Shown here piece by piece: positions 17,434 to 25,958 of a DNA stretch of 45,107 nt (the first letter of the stretch is position 1; the number at the start of each line of letters is the position of its first letter). The notes under the pieces were generated by a model. It had not been told where the DNA came from, searched no databases, and worked only from the letters and a program-made list of their open reading frames with translations. Location: the NCBI RefSeq assembly GCF_900168025.1, contig NZ_FUYN01000009.1, positions 1 to 45,107 of the forward strand. The letters are read 5' to 3'. Source of the stretch: Acetoanaerobium noterae. Its GTDB lineage: Bacteria; Bacillota; Clostridia; Peptostreptococcales; Filifactoraceae. Position numbers and translations under genes: made by a program.

Positions 17434-17823
17434 TCAAGAGCTTAAAGCGTCGATTTCTCTTTCTTCACTATCACCATCTAGAATAACTGATACCCTATTC
17501 GGCAAACAGATAATAGATTCTCCTGCTTTTTCAATCCAGCCGATTTTTGAACAAATCTGTCTTGGGCAAATCTCTAATGACATTTTTTCCATACTCACTC
17601 TGCCATTATCTATAATAAGACGCCCTTTCTCGTTTCTAAATTCAAAATCTATTGTGCTGTCAACATCATTCAGTTCATATCTGGTCTCTTCCCCATCTAT
17701 TCTCAATATCAGAATTGAAGCAACACGGTTCCCGCCATTAATAATATTAGCTAGAATAAATACACCGATTGACACAGCTAATAAAACCGCAATAATAACT
17801 TTATCCACTTTTGTAATACCCAT
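17434..17823 (-). CDS. NusG domain II-containing protein
   Basis: A 129-residue protein with one N-terminal membrane helix (residues 9-28) and an extracytoplasmic beta domain. The ICPRQICSKIGWI...GESIICLPNRV stretch is the signature of stand-alone NusG-II domain proteins, which are unrelated in role to the transcription factor NusG and are exported. Three cysteines could bind metal or form disulfides. It is the last gene of the operon that starts with the Lgt variant, nine bases after the CCxHH membrane protein. Function unknown. Confidence 0.8.
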   Translation of the reverse strand: MGITKVDKVIIAVLLAVSIGVFILANIINGGNRVASILILRIDGEETRYELNDVDSTIDFEFRNEKGRLIIDNGRVSMEKMSLEICPRQICSKIGWIEKAGESIICLPNRVSVILDGDSEEREIDALSS

Positions 17824-17832
17824 ATCATTTAC

Positions 17833-18825
17833 CTACTCTAGTTGCCAAGTCAGGCTATTACTAATTTCATTAAGTCTGAAAATCATCTCTATTTCTTTGG
17901 TTGACACATCTATAGTCTTTACGCCTGTTATCTCTTTCGGCACATATATGTAATCGGATACATGATGACCAGAACCTTCCCTTTTCACCGTAATACCATC
18001 AGCCTCCCCTTTCAAAGTAATTGCACCGGCAAAAGTAAGATACTCCGCAAGATTCAATTGATCCAAGTCCACATAATGTGTATTAAGAGCAACCTGGAAT
18101 ATCCATTCGTTTTCTGTGCTTATTTCCGGGAGGAATGTGATATCATAAGTGACACCATCCTGCTCAAAGCCAACTTTTCTATCCGAAGTAATCTCAATAT
18201 CGTGTTCAGTCTGCTCTGAGCTCTCTTGGGTCGTATTTCCTGATATTTTTTCATTTTCATCTGTGACCACTGCCGGTCCCTCGACATCCACATTTTCTTC
18301 CGAGACTTCTTGTATTTCAGTTGAGTCTTCAGTGTTATTCGCCAATATACCTGGCATAATCTGAATCATGGTAAATGCAATAACCACTAACCATAAAACA
18401 GAATAAATTCTCCCAAATGACCAATGCTTCATCTGACTAAAAAAACTGCCGTCCTTATATAATCTATGTTTGGTAATAACTGCTAGAATCCTGAATAGAA
18501 AAAATATATTCACTGCCAAACTGATTAAAAGGAATTGCCTCTGATATTGAATCAGATAACCGGTAAATGCTGTCAGACCAACTAACGGTAAGATCTCTGC
18601 CAGATGATGAACACAACACATCACCATAGTCCCTGCTGATGCAGCGCCACTTGCCACCGTTTTGCCTCTAACCATTTTTTCCATACCTTGTGTAAAGTTC
18701 TTTATATACTGATGCAATCCAACCTGTATTCCAAAACCAAGAATCAAGGGCACCATATAATACCACAGATCAAGTATTTGGGAATAAGCATATTTTAATG
18801 ATTCAAAAAAGCTAAGGACAGTCAC
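17833..18825 (-). CDS. Membrane protein with MCCVHH motif and C-terminal soluble domain
   Basis: A 330-residue protein I cannot assign to a named family. About four membrane helices fill residues 15-160, including a segment with MCCVHH (C70, C71, H73, H74), which looks like a Cu(I) or Zn ligand set within the membrane. A Glu/Thr/Ser-rich linker (about 160-215) leads to a predicted beta-rich extracytoplasmic domain (215-330) that is not Cys- or Met-rich. The start appears to be GTG at 18825, directly after the stop codon of the 31-residue gene, so it is probably translated by coupling. Position in a regulon with a multicopper oxidase suggests copper handling. Could be a new metal transport or delivery protein. 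Confidence 0.7.
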   Translation of the reverse strand: MTVLSFFESLKYAYSQILDLWYYMVPLILGFGIQVGLHQYIKNFTQGMEKMVRGKTVASGAASAGTMVMCCVHHLAEILPLVGLTAFTGYLIQYQRQFLLISLAVNIFFLFRILAVITKHRLYKDGSFFSQMKHWSFGRIYSVLWLVVIAFTMIQIMPGILANNTEDSTEIQEVSEENVDVEGPAVVTDENEKISGNTTQESSEQTEHDIEITSDRKVGFEQDGVTYDITFLPEISTENEWIFQVALNTHYVDLDQLNLAEYLTFAGAITLKGEADGITVKREGSGHHVSDYIYVPKEITGVKTIDVSTKEIEMIFRLNEISNSLTWQLE

Positions 18826-18921
18826 TTAAAATAGGAGCATACCTACAATTCCCAACACTCCTGCAAGAAACGGATTAAAATGTCTAAAATTCTTAGGCCT
18901 GTTCTTGTTTATATTTATCAT
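18826..18921 (-). CDS. 31-residue membrane microprotein
   Basis: ATG at 18921 is preceded by AAAGGAG. It encodes 31 residues: a basic start (NINKNRPKNFRHF) and one hydrophobic helix (LAGVLGIVGMLLF), ending with TAA that abuts the GTG of the next gene. The good ribosome site, the single-helix design and the exact coupling to the following gene argue that it is real. It could help insert or regulate the CCxHH protein. Its sequence is too short to classify. Confidence 0.5.
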   Translation of the reverse strand: MININKNRPKNFRHFNPFLAGVLGIVGMLLF

Positions 18922-18948
18922 TGTTTCAAGTTCTCCTTTAATCAAAAT

Positions 18949-19212
18949 TTATTGTTTTTTATGATTAAACATCATTGGTATATGAGAGAGTATCATAATC
19001 ATAAAAATCAGAAATTGACCGATTCTACCGACTTCAATTTGTAAATAATTTAAAATAACCAATATAAGAATAGGTAACACATGCAATGCTATCATCCATT
19101 TCATATGGCCTCCAAGATTGTGTGGTGCCGATTCATCATTTATTTCTTCACTTCCATTCATCGTATTAACTTCTATGATTTGATAAACATCATTTTCTTC
19201 TTTTTTATTCAT
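18949..19212 (-). CDS. Small two-helix membrane protein
   Basis: An 87-residue protein. The hydrophilic N-terminus (residues 1-33) is acidic and ends with APHNLGGHMKW; two hydrophobic segments follow (about 37-56 and 63-80), ending HIPMMFNHKKQ. The His/Met residues at the membrane borders resemble the small DUF2933-type proteins of copper clusters, but the likeness is weak. AAGGAG precedes the ATG. It lies 19 bases after the Lgt-like gene in the same operon. Confidence 0.65.
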   Translation of the reverse strand: MNKKEENDVYQIIEVNTMNGSEEINDESAPHNLGGHMKWMIALHVLPILILVILNYLQIEVGRIGQFLIFMIMILSHIPMMFNHKKQ

Positions 19213-19231
19213 GCTTTCTCCTTGTTTTATA

Positions 19232-20095
19232 TCAGAAATTCAATTGTACATAATAGAAAACAACAACAGATGCGCCCATAAGAGCTAAAACTGCAATGAG
19301 CGTTCCGACAATTGACTTGAAAGTATAGTCATGGTTACCTCTTTCCATATCATCTTGCTTTATATCAACCATTGCTTTGTCATTCTTGGCTGTAATAAGA
19401 TAAATTAAGCCCACAATAAATATAAACAGGCTGAGCAGATGAGAAACACTAATTCCTGCAAACACTTCCGGATTATTTCTAAACAATTCCACAGTACTTC
19501 TTATAACTGCAAAGCCCATCAGGTATATTCCAAAAATCTTTCCTTTTAGACGGCGGTCTTTTCTAAGTATCCAGAGAAGGGCAAAAAATGCATAATTCAA
19601 AAGGAACTCATACATTTGAACCGGATGTACCCCTCTAGACCCTACTTCCAGCGTCCAAAATCTACTAGTCTCCATTACCTTCCCATAAACGTCACAACCA
19701 ACTCTGCTGATAGCTTGTGCCAGAATGATTGGTGGTGCAAACAAATCCGCTAACTCTCTAAAAGTATAGCGTTTACTTTTTGCCGTAATGATCCCCATTG
19801 TAACCAGGCCCCCGACAATCCCTCCATGAACAGAGAGACCTCCATTTGCAATCATAAGGATTCTTATTGGATTTTCGAGGTAGTAAGGCAGATCGTAAAA
19901 CAGAACGTAACCTATACGCGCACCGACAAAAATACCTAAAATTCCCCAGATAACAATATTACTGACTTTATCCTGATCCAAACCTTTCTGTTTGGCTTCA
20001 TACATGATAATTGTCATAGCAACAATTACACCAATTGCAATCATAAGACCAAAAAAATGTATATTCAAAGGACCCACTGAAAATAATATCTTCAT
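19232..20095 (-). CDS. lgt: Prolipoprotein diacylglyceryl transferase family protein (divergent)
   Basis: A 287-residue polytopic membrane protein of the Lgt family, which transfers diacylglycerol to the lipobox cysteine. It keeps the GGLSVHGG signature (H103 region of E. coli Lgt) and the HPVQMYE motif. In the GRxGNxxNGE motif, however, the sequence reads SRVGCDVYGK, so the Arg remains while the positions usually filled by Asn and Glu are Cys and Lys. A C-terminal extension with a seventh or eighth helix is present. It may be a specialised or altered-function paralogue. It heads operon B, 53 bases downstream of a TATGAC-type box, suggesting a role for lipoproteins of this regulon, such as the multicopper oxidase. 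Confidence 0.82.
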   Translation of the reverse strand: MKILFSVGPLNIHFFGLMIAIGVIVAMTIIMYEAKQKGLDQDKVSNIVIWGILGIFVGARIGYVLFYDLPYYLENPIRILMIANGGLSVHGGIVGGLVTMGIITAKSKRYTFRELADLFAPPIILAQAISRVGCDVYGKVMETSRFWTLEVGSRGVHPVQMYEFLLNYAFFALLWILRKDRRLKGKIFGIYLMGFAVIRSTVELFRNNPEVFAGISVSHLLSLFIFIVGLIYLITAKNDKAMVDIKQDDMERGNHDYTFKSIVGTLIAVLALMGASVVVFYYVQLNF

Positions 20096-20148
20096 TCATT
20101 AACCTCACTTTTTATTTTTTATAACTTACATGAATTTTACAAATCAAC

Positions 20149-20165
20149 TGTGACAGAATTATGAC
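20149..20165 (-). promoter_or_regulatory. Response-regulator box, Lgt operon
   Basis: TGTGAC-AGAAT-TATGAC, the 11-bp-period repeat with one change in the first hexamer. It lies 53 bases upstream of the Lgt-like gene start, in the same orientation as the copy before the two-component operon. Confidence 0.65.
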
Positions 20166-20185
20166 CATGAAAAAAGAGGTACTTT

Positions 20186-20202
20186 ATCATAATTGTGTCA
20201 TA
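20186..20202 (+). promoter_or_regulatory. Response-regulator box facing arsR, cut off by ISL3 insertion
   Basis: On the plus strand ATCATA-ATTGT-GTCATA, i.e. the same repeat in the opposite orientation, so it would serve a plus-strand gene. The next plus-strand chromosomal gene is the ArsR regulator at 22033. The last three bases of the box are within the 8-bp target duplication of the ISL3 element, so the insertion lies directly after the box. Confidence 0.65.
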
Positions 20203-20207
20203 TTTAT
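20200..20207. repeat. Target site duplication of ISL3 element (left)
   Basis: ATATTTAT directly precedes the left inverted repeat at 20208 and is repeated at 21907-21914 directly after the right inverted repeat. Eight bases is the standard target duplication of the ISL3 family. Confidence 0.9.
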
Positions 20208-21906
20208 GAGGCTTCGGGCATAATTGTGGGTAAGCCCTGCCACCTTTTATCATAATTCATAAGAAATTCTTTCCGACCACTTAGCGGAAGTCAAGGGCGA
20301 GCGTAGCTCGTTTATCGTGACCCTTGACAGCCTCATTACACCAAGAACCTTGATATGGGTCAGCAGTTTACACCTGCTGACCTGGCGCCGCCGAGGTCGG
20401 GGTTTGGGGCAGAGCTCCCAAAAAAACAATTGAAAAACCATCTGTGTTCCTTTATTGTATTAGTTCTCACACAAACACAGGAAGGAATACCCACAGATGG
20501 CTTCAGCTAATACTTTATGCAAAAACTTATTAAATGTCAATGACGTTGTAATCGAAAATCACGATTTTTATTCAGACTCAGATGGTGTTAAACACCTCAG
20601 AATCAAAGCGCGCCCTAAAAAATGGAAGAAGAATTTTTGTCCAACTTGTGGGAGAAAGTGCCTTGGCTATGATCAAGCTACTACCATCGGCAAAATCTGG
20701 CGTGGACTGGACTGGGGCGGTATTCTTGTTGAAATCGAATGTCCTACCCACCGTATCATATGCCCCGAACACGGTATTGCTACCGCTGATGTTCCATGGG
20801 CATACCCGGGAAGCAGGTTCACAAAAGACTTTGACCTCACTGTTGCTTGGCTTGCGACCTATCTTCCACGAAGTACTGTTTCTCACTACATGCGTATCGA
20901 TTGGGCAACCGTCGGCAGATGCATCACCAGAACCCTAAACGACATCGAACCGGAGCGTTCCAGAAGGCTCAACGGGCTGGTAAACATCGGCATCGACGAG
21001 ACCAGCTACAAAAAGGGACACAAATATATCACCGTTGTCGTCAACCACGATACCAACACCGTGGTGTGGGCTGCAAAGGGTCATGGAAAAACCATATTGG
21101 AACAGTTCTATCGCAGCCTGACACCTGAACAGCTGTCTTCAATCAAAGTAGTCACAGGCGATGGAGCTAGATGGATTACCGAATGTGTCAACGAATTTAC
21201 TCCGGAATGCGAACGGTGTGTTGATCCTTTTCATGTTGTCGAATGGGTCATGTCAGCTCTTGATGAAGTCAGACGTGAAGCTTGGCGAGATGCATATGCA
21301 GAAGCCCAAGACATCTCTAAAGAACATCCCAGAAAGCCGGGACGCCCCAAATCGGACGATCCAATTTCAGCTAAAGTGACTGAATCTAAAACGAGAGCAA
21401 CAGAAATCAAAACTTCCACCTTCGCACTGGGAAAAGCACCTGAAAATCTCACAGAGAATCAGAGACTGAAGGTTGAAATGATTGCAGCTACTAATCCACG
21501 ACTTTACAGAGCTTATCTGATGAAAGAAAAACTTCGGTTGCTGTTAAAAATCAAAAATATTGACGAAGCAGAGAAGGAACTAAAAAAATGGCTTTGGTGG
21601 GCAAGTCACAGTCGTATACCTGCATTCATTGAGCTGAACAAGAAAATTCGGCGGCATAAGGAGCATATACTTAATACGATTCGCCTCGGAATGAGTAATG
21701 CTAGAATTGAGGCGATCAACAACAAGATAAAGCTGATTGTGCGCAAGGCATACGGCTTCAGAAATATCCAGAATATGCTGGATATGGTCTACCTGGTTTG
21801 CTCTGATTTAGTAATACCACTATCTAACAGAAAATCCAAATCAGCTCAATCGGCATAAACACTGGCTATACCGGGGAAACTCACCCACAGTTATCCACGA
21901 AGAGCC
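20208..21906 (+). mobile_element. Complete ISL3-family insertion sequence, 1699 bp
   Basis: The element is bounded by imperfect inverted repeats of 27 bases (20208-20234 and 21880-21906; 20 of 27 match, sharing ATAA-TGTGGGT) and by the 8-bp duplication ATATTTAT. It carries one intact transposase gene. A hairpin at 20290-20328 (GTCAAGGG paired with CCCTTGAC) lies between the left end and the gene and may block read-through. Intact ends, intact gene and a perfect duplication indicate a recent insertion. It has separated a regulatory box from the ArsR gene downstream. Confidence 0.93.
20497..21858 (+). CDS. ISL3-family transposase
   Basis: A 453-residue DDE transposase. The N-terminal zinc-ribbon (CPTCGRKC and a second Cys pair) is followed by a helix-turn-helix region and the ISL3 catalytic core with NIGIDETSYKKGHKY (first Asp), VTGDGARW (second Asp) and a C-terminal NARIEAINNKIK segment with the Glu. 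Length is normal for the family. The ATG follows GGAAGG. No frameshift or stop is seen, so the gene should be functional. Confidence 0.95.
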   Translation: MASANTLCKNLLNVNDVVIENHDFYSDSDGVKHLRIKARPKKWKKNFCPTCGRKCLGYDQATTIGKIWRGLDWGGILVEIECPTHRIICPEHGIATADVPWAYPGSRFTKDFDLTVAWLATYLPRSTVSHYMRIDWATVGRCITRTLNDIEPERSRRLNGLVNIGIDETSYKKGHKYITVVVNHDTNTVVWAAKGHGKTILEQFYRSLTPEQLSSIKVVTGDGARWITECVNEFTPECERCVDPFHVVEWVMSALDEVRREAWRDAYAEAQDISKEHPRKPGRPKSDDPISAKVTESKTRATEIKTSTFALGKAPENLTENQRLKVEMIAATNPRLYRAYLMKEKLRLLLKIKNIDEAEKELKKWLWWASHSRIPAFIELNKKIRRHKEHILNTIRLGMSNARIEAINNKIKLIVRKAYGFRNIQNMLDMVYLVCSDLVIPLSNRKSKSAQSA

Positions 21907-21914
21907 ATATTTAT
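21907..21914. repeat. Target site duplication of ISL3 element (right)
   Basis: ATATTTAT, identical to 20200-20207, directly after the right inverted repeat. Confidence 0.9.
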
Positions 21915-22032
21915 CCAGGATAATTAATAGTGAAATCAAAGAGTTGAGATATTGAATAAAAATTATAAAATTGTCTACTGATTCATGGAATCAGAATAAA
22001 ACATTTTCTTAAGTTATAAGGAGGAACATCAT

Positions 22033-22335
22033 ATGGATTCAAACACACCAACTTCAACAGTATTGAAACCGGATAAATATAATCATTTATCAAAAGTTTG
22101 CAAGGCACTGTCCAGTCCAAAACGTTTACTGATTATTGATTTGATATGCGATGGTCCTAAACCAGTTGAAAAAATAGCAAATAGATCAGGCATGACTATT
22201 GCTAACACATCACAACATCTGCAAACATTGCTTGAAGCAAAATTTGTTAAGTTTGAAAAGAAGGGATTATATTCCATTTATCGTTTAAGCAATCCAGCTG
22301 TCGAGAATATTTTGCATAATATACAAGATTTATAA
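22033..22335 (+). CDS. ArsR-family regulator without the classical metal motif
   Basis: A 100-residue winged-helix protein: CKALSSPKRLLIIDLI, then a helix-turn-helix (SGMTIANTSQHLQTLLEAKFV) and a wing (FEKKGLYSIYRL). It lacks the CxCxD motif of CadC/ArsR; its only cysteines are C23 and C39, on the second and third helices. It could sense through those thiols (redox, sulfide or another metal) or lack an effector. AGGAGG precedes the ATG. Its original promoter region included the box at 20186-20202, now 1.8 kb away beyond the ISL3 element, so present expression must rely on sequence between 21915 and 22032 or on the IS. Confidence 0.85.
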   Translation: MDSNTPTSTVLKPDKYNHLSKVCKALSSPKRLLIIDLICDGPKPVEKIANRSGMTIANTSQHLQTLLEAKFVKFEKKGLYSIYRLSNPAVENILHNIQDL

Positions 22336-22426
22336 ATTGCTTTTATTAATCAACAGCATTTGTTTCCTAACCAGACCCCAACATTCCACACTGAACTATA
22401 AATTAAAACACATCCATCTTCAAATC

Positions 22427-22461
22427 AAAAGAGCAGATAATTCATCATTATCTGCTCTTTT
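22427..22461. terminator. Bidirectional terminator between arsR and HD-GYP gene
   Basis: AAAAGAGCAGATAA at 22427-22440 pairs perfectly with its complement at 22448-22461 over a seven-base loop, giving A/U-flanked stems in both directions. It ends arsR on the plus strand and the HD-GYP transcript on the minus strand. Confidence 0.9.
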
Positions 22462-22502
22462 GACTTAATATCTATTTTTCTGATTTCTTAAAAGAAATTT
22501 GT

Positions 22503-23645
22503 TTAACCTGCTTCTAATGCATTGTCTTGAATCGTTGACTCAATAAAAACCTTCACCAAGAAAGGATCAAATTGTTTACCACTTACTGCGGTCATTATAG
22601 AAAGGGCTTCCTCGACGGTTCGCTTCCTTTGATACACTCTATCCGTTGTTATCGCATCAAAAGCGTCAGCAACTGCAATAATCCGACTTCCTAGCGGAAT
22701 TTCTTCCCCTTTTAGGCCATCCGGATAACCGGTGCCATCATATTTTTCATGATGATGACGGATAAAATTTGATATATGCTCATATCCTTCTATCTCATTG
22801 AGAAGAGATTCTCCAATGGTCGAATGGTCTTTCATTAAAAGGAATTCTTAGTCGGTCAACTTTCCCTGCTTGTTTAAAATATATTCTGGTACACCAATTT
22901 TCCCTATATCATGCAGATTAGCTGCGACTATAATATCTTGTTTCTCTTCATCACTTATTTCAAGTTGCTCTAATATTCGTTGCACATAATCTGTAACACT
23001 AGAAGAATGGAGTCCAGTGTATGTGTCTTTGGCATCAATGAACTTAACAAAACTTCTAAACATATTAAGATATTGTTTTTCAATCCGATCATTCAATTCA
23101 TAGGACTCTGTTACATCTTCGATACTAAGCATGAATTTTCTTTCACTATTTGAATGTTTAAAATCAACACATTCAATATCTAGATGCTTGATAAAATCCT
23201 TTCCTTGTAATTCAAGGCTTAACTTCCTTTGTATCTTTCCTTCTTTCTGAGTGCTTAACAATTTTTTTATACTATCATATTTTTCTCCGAAAACCTTCTT
23301 TAGTATCACCTTTTGATCCTTGTCCAAAGCAAAAATAGAACGGGCTGCTTCATTGATGTATTCTATTGATTCTATTTCATCTGATATGACAACAATACCG
23401 GTCATTGTTGTCTCTAATATATTGTTTGAAAAATTTCTTTCAGCTGCCAAATCAACTTCATACCGCTTTTGCTTTAATAAAACTCTCTGGACATACCATC
23501 CATTCAACACAGCGTATACCATCAATACGAAGAACAGTAATGAGTCTGAAATCTCCATAAGCCTGCCATGAAGCAGTTCAAGTATAACTATAATTAGAAT
23601 ATTCAAATAAGCTACAATACTGATTTTCCTGTAATTTTTTATCAA
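22503..23645 (-). pseudogene. PAS - HD-GYP phosphodiesterase, interrupted by an in-frame stop
   Basis: A gene of about 380 codons for a membrane-bound cyclic-di-GMP phosphodiesterase type protein. Two N-terminal membrane helices (to about residue 50) are followed by a PAS-like domain (TMTGIVVISDEIESIEYINEAA) and an HD-GYP domain (LHDIGKIG, HHHEKYDGTGYPDG). A TAA at 22848-22850 falls after GKLTD. The next codons in the same frame continue the family sequence (EFLLMKDHSTIGESLL), so one nonsense change, most simply GAA to TAA, splits the catalytic domain. The start appears to be TTG at 23645 with a weak GAAGAG site, 25 bases after the chemoreceptor gene. An internal restart at 22835 would lack the HD residues. 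Confidence 0.88.
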
Positions 23646-23670
23646 TTATGCGCTCTTCTATATACTGGGT

Positions 23671-25356
23671 TTACTCTATAACAAATTTCTCTACACTTTC
23701 CGTCAGCATGACCGATTTATTCTTGAGCTGGTTTGATGTATCAACGACATGCTCAAAGGTATTCATCTGATTTTCTATGGCCATATGAATTTCTGTTGTC
23801 GTCTGATGATTTGATTTAACTGCCTTCAGAATTTCTTCTGAGTTTACGCCAATTTCCTTTGAGGATTTGACAAAATCTTCAATTCGTTCATTAACTGATA
23901 GGATGTTTCCAACAACCTTATCCACCTCACCAGCCAACTCTTTGCTGATATTCATCATATCTGCAAATTGACTATGAGAGCTATTGATCTCATAATTGGT
24001 TTCTTGAATTCTGCTAACAACCTTTTCGATATTTGTTTGCACTTCCCGTACCATAGTGTCTATTTCATCCGTAGCACCAGAAGATTCTTCTGCAAGGTCC
24101 TTGATTTCATTAGCAACTACTGCAAATCCTCGACCGCTTTCACCTGCTCTAGCAGCTTCAATATTAGCATTCAAAGCCAATAAAGATGTTTGCTTCGATA
24201 TGCCTCTAATCATGGTTGTTATGTTTCCAATACTGTCCGCTACATGTTTCAAAGCATCTACTGATACAACAACATCATTTATTGAATGGCTGACATATTG
24301 ATTCTTGTCACTTACAATGGCAAGACTTGTATCTAAATCTTCTGATTTATTCTTCAAAATATCTGCTGTTGCTTTTGCTTCTTCTGTATTTCCTGAAATC
24401 AAGGCCGTTTCTTCCAACATAACTTCAATACGACCATTTGAGCTTTCCGCTTTATCCTCGACCACTTGATTTAGTTTGACAAGTTCGTTGACTTCTTCAT
24501 TAATACTATTCAAAGTTTCCTTCATTTCGATAACAATAGCATTCAATTGTTCGCTATCTTGGTCTAAATCTGATGAGATATTTTTTGTTCCTGATATCAT
24601 ATCTATTAGCGTTGTTAATGTTTTATTCAAGCTGCTGAAGAGATGTCCAAATTCATCTGCTTTACCACCTGTAACCGGATTATTGAATATCCCCTGTGCT
24701 AAATTATTCGAAAAATTCAATGCCTTGTTCAGCTGCCTGTTAATATATCTTGATATCATATAACCAATAAGGACACTCAGCAATACACTTAATAAGACGG
24801 CAATAAAGACCATTTTTTTCGTCGTTTCATATTCTGAAAGACTGATGTTATAGTGATGTTCAACTTCACCCATTTGTTGATCCACTAAATTTACAAATTC
24901 CGTATTAATTGAATCCGCTTGTTCCATAATACCTAATGATCGTTCAACCGCTTTACTCTGATCACCTGTTATGCTTTCTTCAATGGCTTGAGCTTGCAGC
25001 TCTTGGAAATCTTTGATTTCTTGAATCAGCATACTTAAATCCGTATTGCTTATGGACTCAAATGTACTTAGATTGCCGTAAATATCTTCATTATATCGTT
25101 TTTCAAAATGCATATAATGTTCTTGCTTTTCTTCTTCTGTTTTTGATAATAATATATTCTTCTCCGCTCTTTGAACCAATGCAAAATTGTATTGAGCTGA
25201 CTTTATATAATCGATTGCTTTAACATCAACCTCATACATGGTCTGCATATTCTGATTCATTTCATTCATCTTGACTAAGCCAAAAACACCAAGAATAACT
25301 ATTATAACTACAAAGCTGAAATACCCTAAATATAATTTTGCTTTTACTGTCATCAT
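23671..25356 (-). CDS. Methyl-accepting chemotaxis protein
   Basis: A 561-residue transmembrane chemoreceptor. Helix 1 lies at about 8-29, an extracytoplasmic four-helix-bundle sensor (4HB_MCP type) at 30-180, helix 2 at about 181-201, then HAMP and the signalling coiled coil. Its hairpin tip is recognisable ([23 protein letters not shown]) preceded by [23 protein letters not shown] precedes the ATG. A TATGAC direct repeat lies 42 bases upstream, the same element that precedes the copper operons. The HD-GYP gene follows in the same transcript. Ligand unknown; it may report metal or envelope stress. Confidence 0.93.
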   Translation of the reverse strand: MMTVKAKLYLGYFSFVVIIVILGVFGLVKMNEMNQNMQTMYEVDVKAIDYIKSAQYNFALVQRAEKNILLSKTEEEKQEHYMHFEKRYNEDIYGNLSTFESISNTDLSMLIQEIKDFQELQAQAIEESITGDQSKAVERSLGIMEQADSINTEFVNLVDQQMGEVEHHYNISLSEYETTKKMVFIAVLLSVLLSVLIGYMISRYINRQLNKALNFSNNLAQGIFNNPVTGGKADEFGHLFSSLNKTLTTLIDMISGTKNISSDLDQDSEQLNAIVIEMKETLNSINEEVNELVKLNQVVEDKAESSNGRIEVMLEETALISGNTEEAKATADILKNKSEDLDTSLAIVSDKNQYVSHSINDVVVSVDALKHVADSIGNITTMIRGISKQTSLLALNANIEAARAGESGRGFAVVANEIKDLAEESSGATDEIDTMVREVQTNIEKVVSRIQETNYEINSSHSQFADMMNISKELAGEVDKVVGNILSVNERIEDFVKSSKEIGVNSEEILKAVKSNHQTTTEIHMAIENQMNTFEHVVDTSNQLKNKSVMLTESVEKFVIE

Positions 25357-25398
25357 TCCGCTCCTCTACTCTGTAATATGATAATCATAAAGTGATAA

Positions 25399-25415
25399 TA
25401 TGACACAAATATGAC
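25399..25415 (-). promoter_or_regulatory. Response-regulator box, chemoreceptor operon
   Basis: TATGAC-ACAAA-TATGAC, a perfect hexamer repeat with 11-bp period, 42 bases upstream of the chemoreceptor start and in the same orientation as the copies before operons A and B. It places a chemotaxis receptor in the inferred copper regulon. Confidence 0.68.
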
Positions 25416-25438
25416 CAGACACATACTATTGGAAAAAA

Positions 25439-25484
25439 AGAGAGCCGGCTGCAGTTAAATTATTCTGCTTCTTCCGGTCTCTCT
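25439..25484 (-). terminator. Terminator of the copA-rseC unit
   Basis: On the minus strand AGAGAGACCGG pairs with CCGGCTCTCT (one bulge), with an inner GCAG/CTGC stem, followed by seven T residues. It ends transcription after the RseC-like gene and separates it from the chemoreceptor promoter. Confidence 0.85.
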
Positions 25485-25511
25485 AGTATTTTGTATGGTT
25501 CATTCTAAATC

Positions 25512-25934
25512 TTACATTATTTTTGTCATCGTGAAAATCTGCTTCCTATCTTCATTTCTCTTACGATCACAAATTTTTATGCCTACAAAGGTAAGAGCTA
25601 GAAAGAAAAGACCTACTATCACCGCCACAAGTTCATTTGGGCTAATTCCAATTCTACTGGCAACTACATTTGTAAGAATTATTCCTAAAAACATCATTAT
25701 AAGCGGAACCACATATACCAGAAAAGCTGCTCCCAAAATCAATTGAGTGGTTGATTCCACTTCCACACGATCACCTACATGGGCATGTAGATCATTTCTT
25801 ACATCAATTTCAATCATTCCTTGATTGCAATGACTGCTGCAACTGCCACACTTATCTCCACAAGCAGTGCTTCTAGGTACTTGCAGTGTTGCTTTTCCAT
25901 TCTTCAACGCTACAATTGTTCCGTATTTTGTCAT
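25512..25934 (-). CDS. rseC: RseC/MucC-like positive regulator protein
   Basis: A 140-residue membrane protein of the RseC/MucC (SoxR-reducing system) family. It has an N-terminal soluble part with a Cys cluster CGDKCGSCSSHC (C25, C29, C32, C36) and two central membrane helices (about 67-87 and 99-120). Family members occur in Rnf-type electron-transfer loci and are thought to reduce or stabilise a partner. Here it follows copA, 24 bases downstream, and could help keep copper sites reduced, which is inferred. ATG at 25934 fits GTGAGA spacing better than an upstream GTG. Confidence 0.8.
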   Translation of the reverse strand: MTKYGTIVALKNGKATLQVPRSTACGDKCGSCSSHCNQGMIEIDVRNDLHAHVGDRVEVESTTQLILGAAFLVYVVPLIMMFLGIILTNVVASRIGISPNELVAVIVGLFFLALTFVGIKICDRKRNEDRKQIFTMTKIM

Positions 25935-25958
25935 TATTCTCACTTCTTTCTTTAACTT

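Noticed and set aside
23671-25356. Idea that the chemoreceptor itself is a metal-binding sensor
   Set aside because: Its sensor domain shows no cluster of Cys, His or Met. Only its promoter links it to metals.
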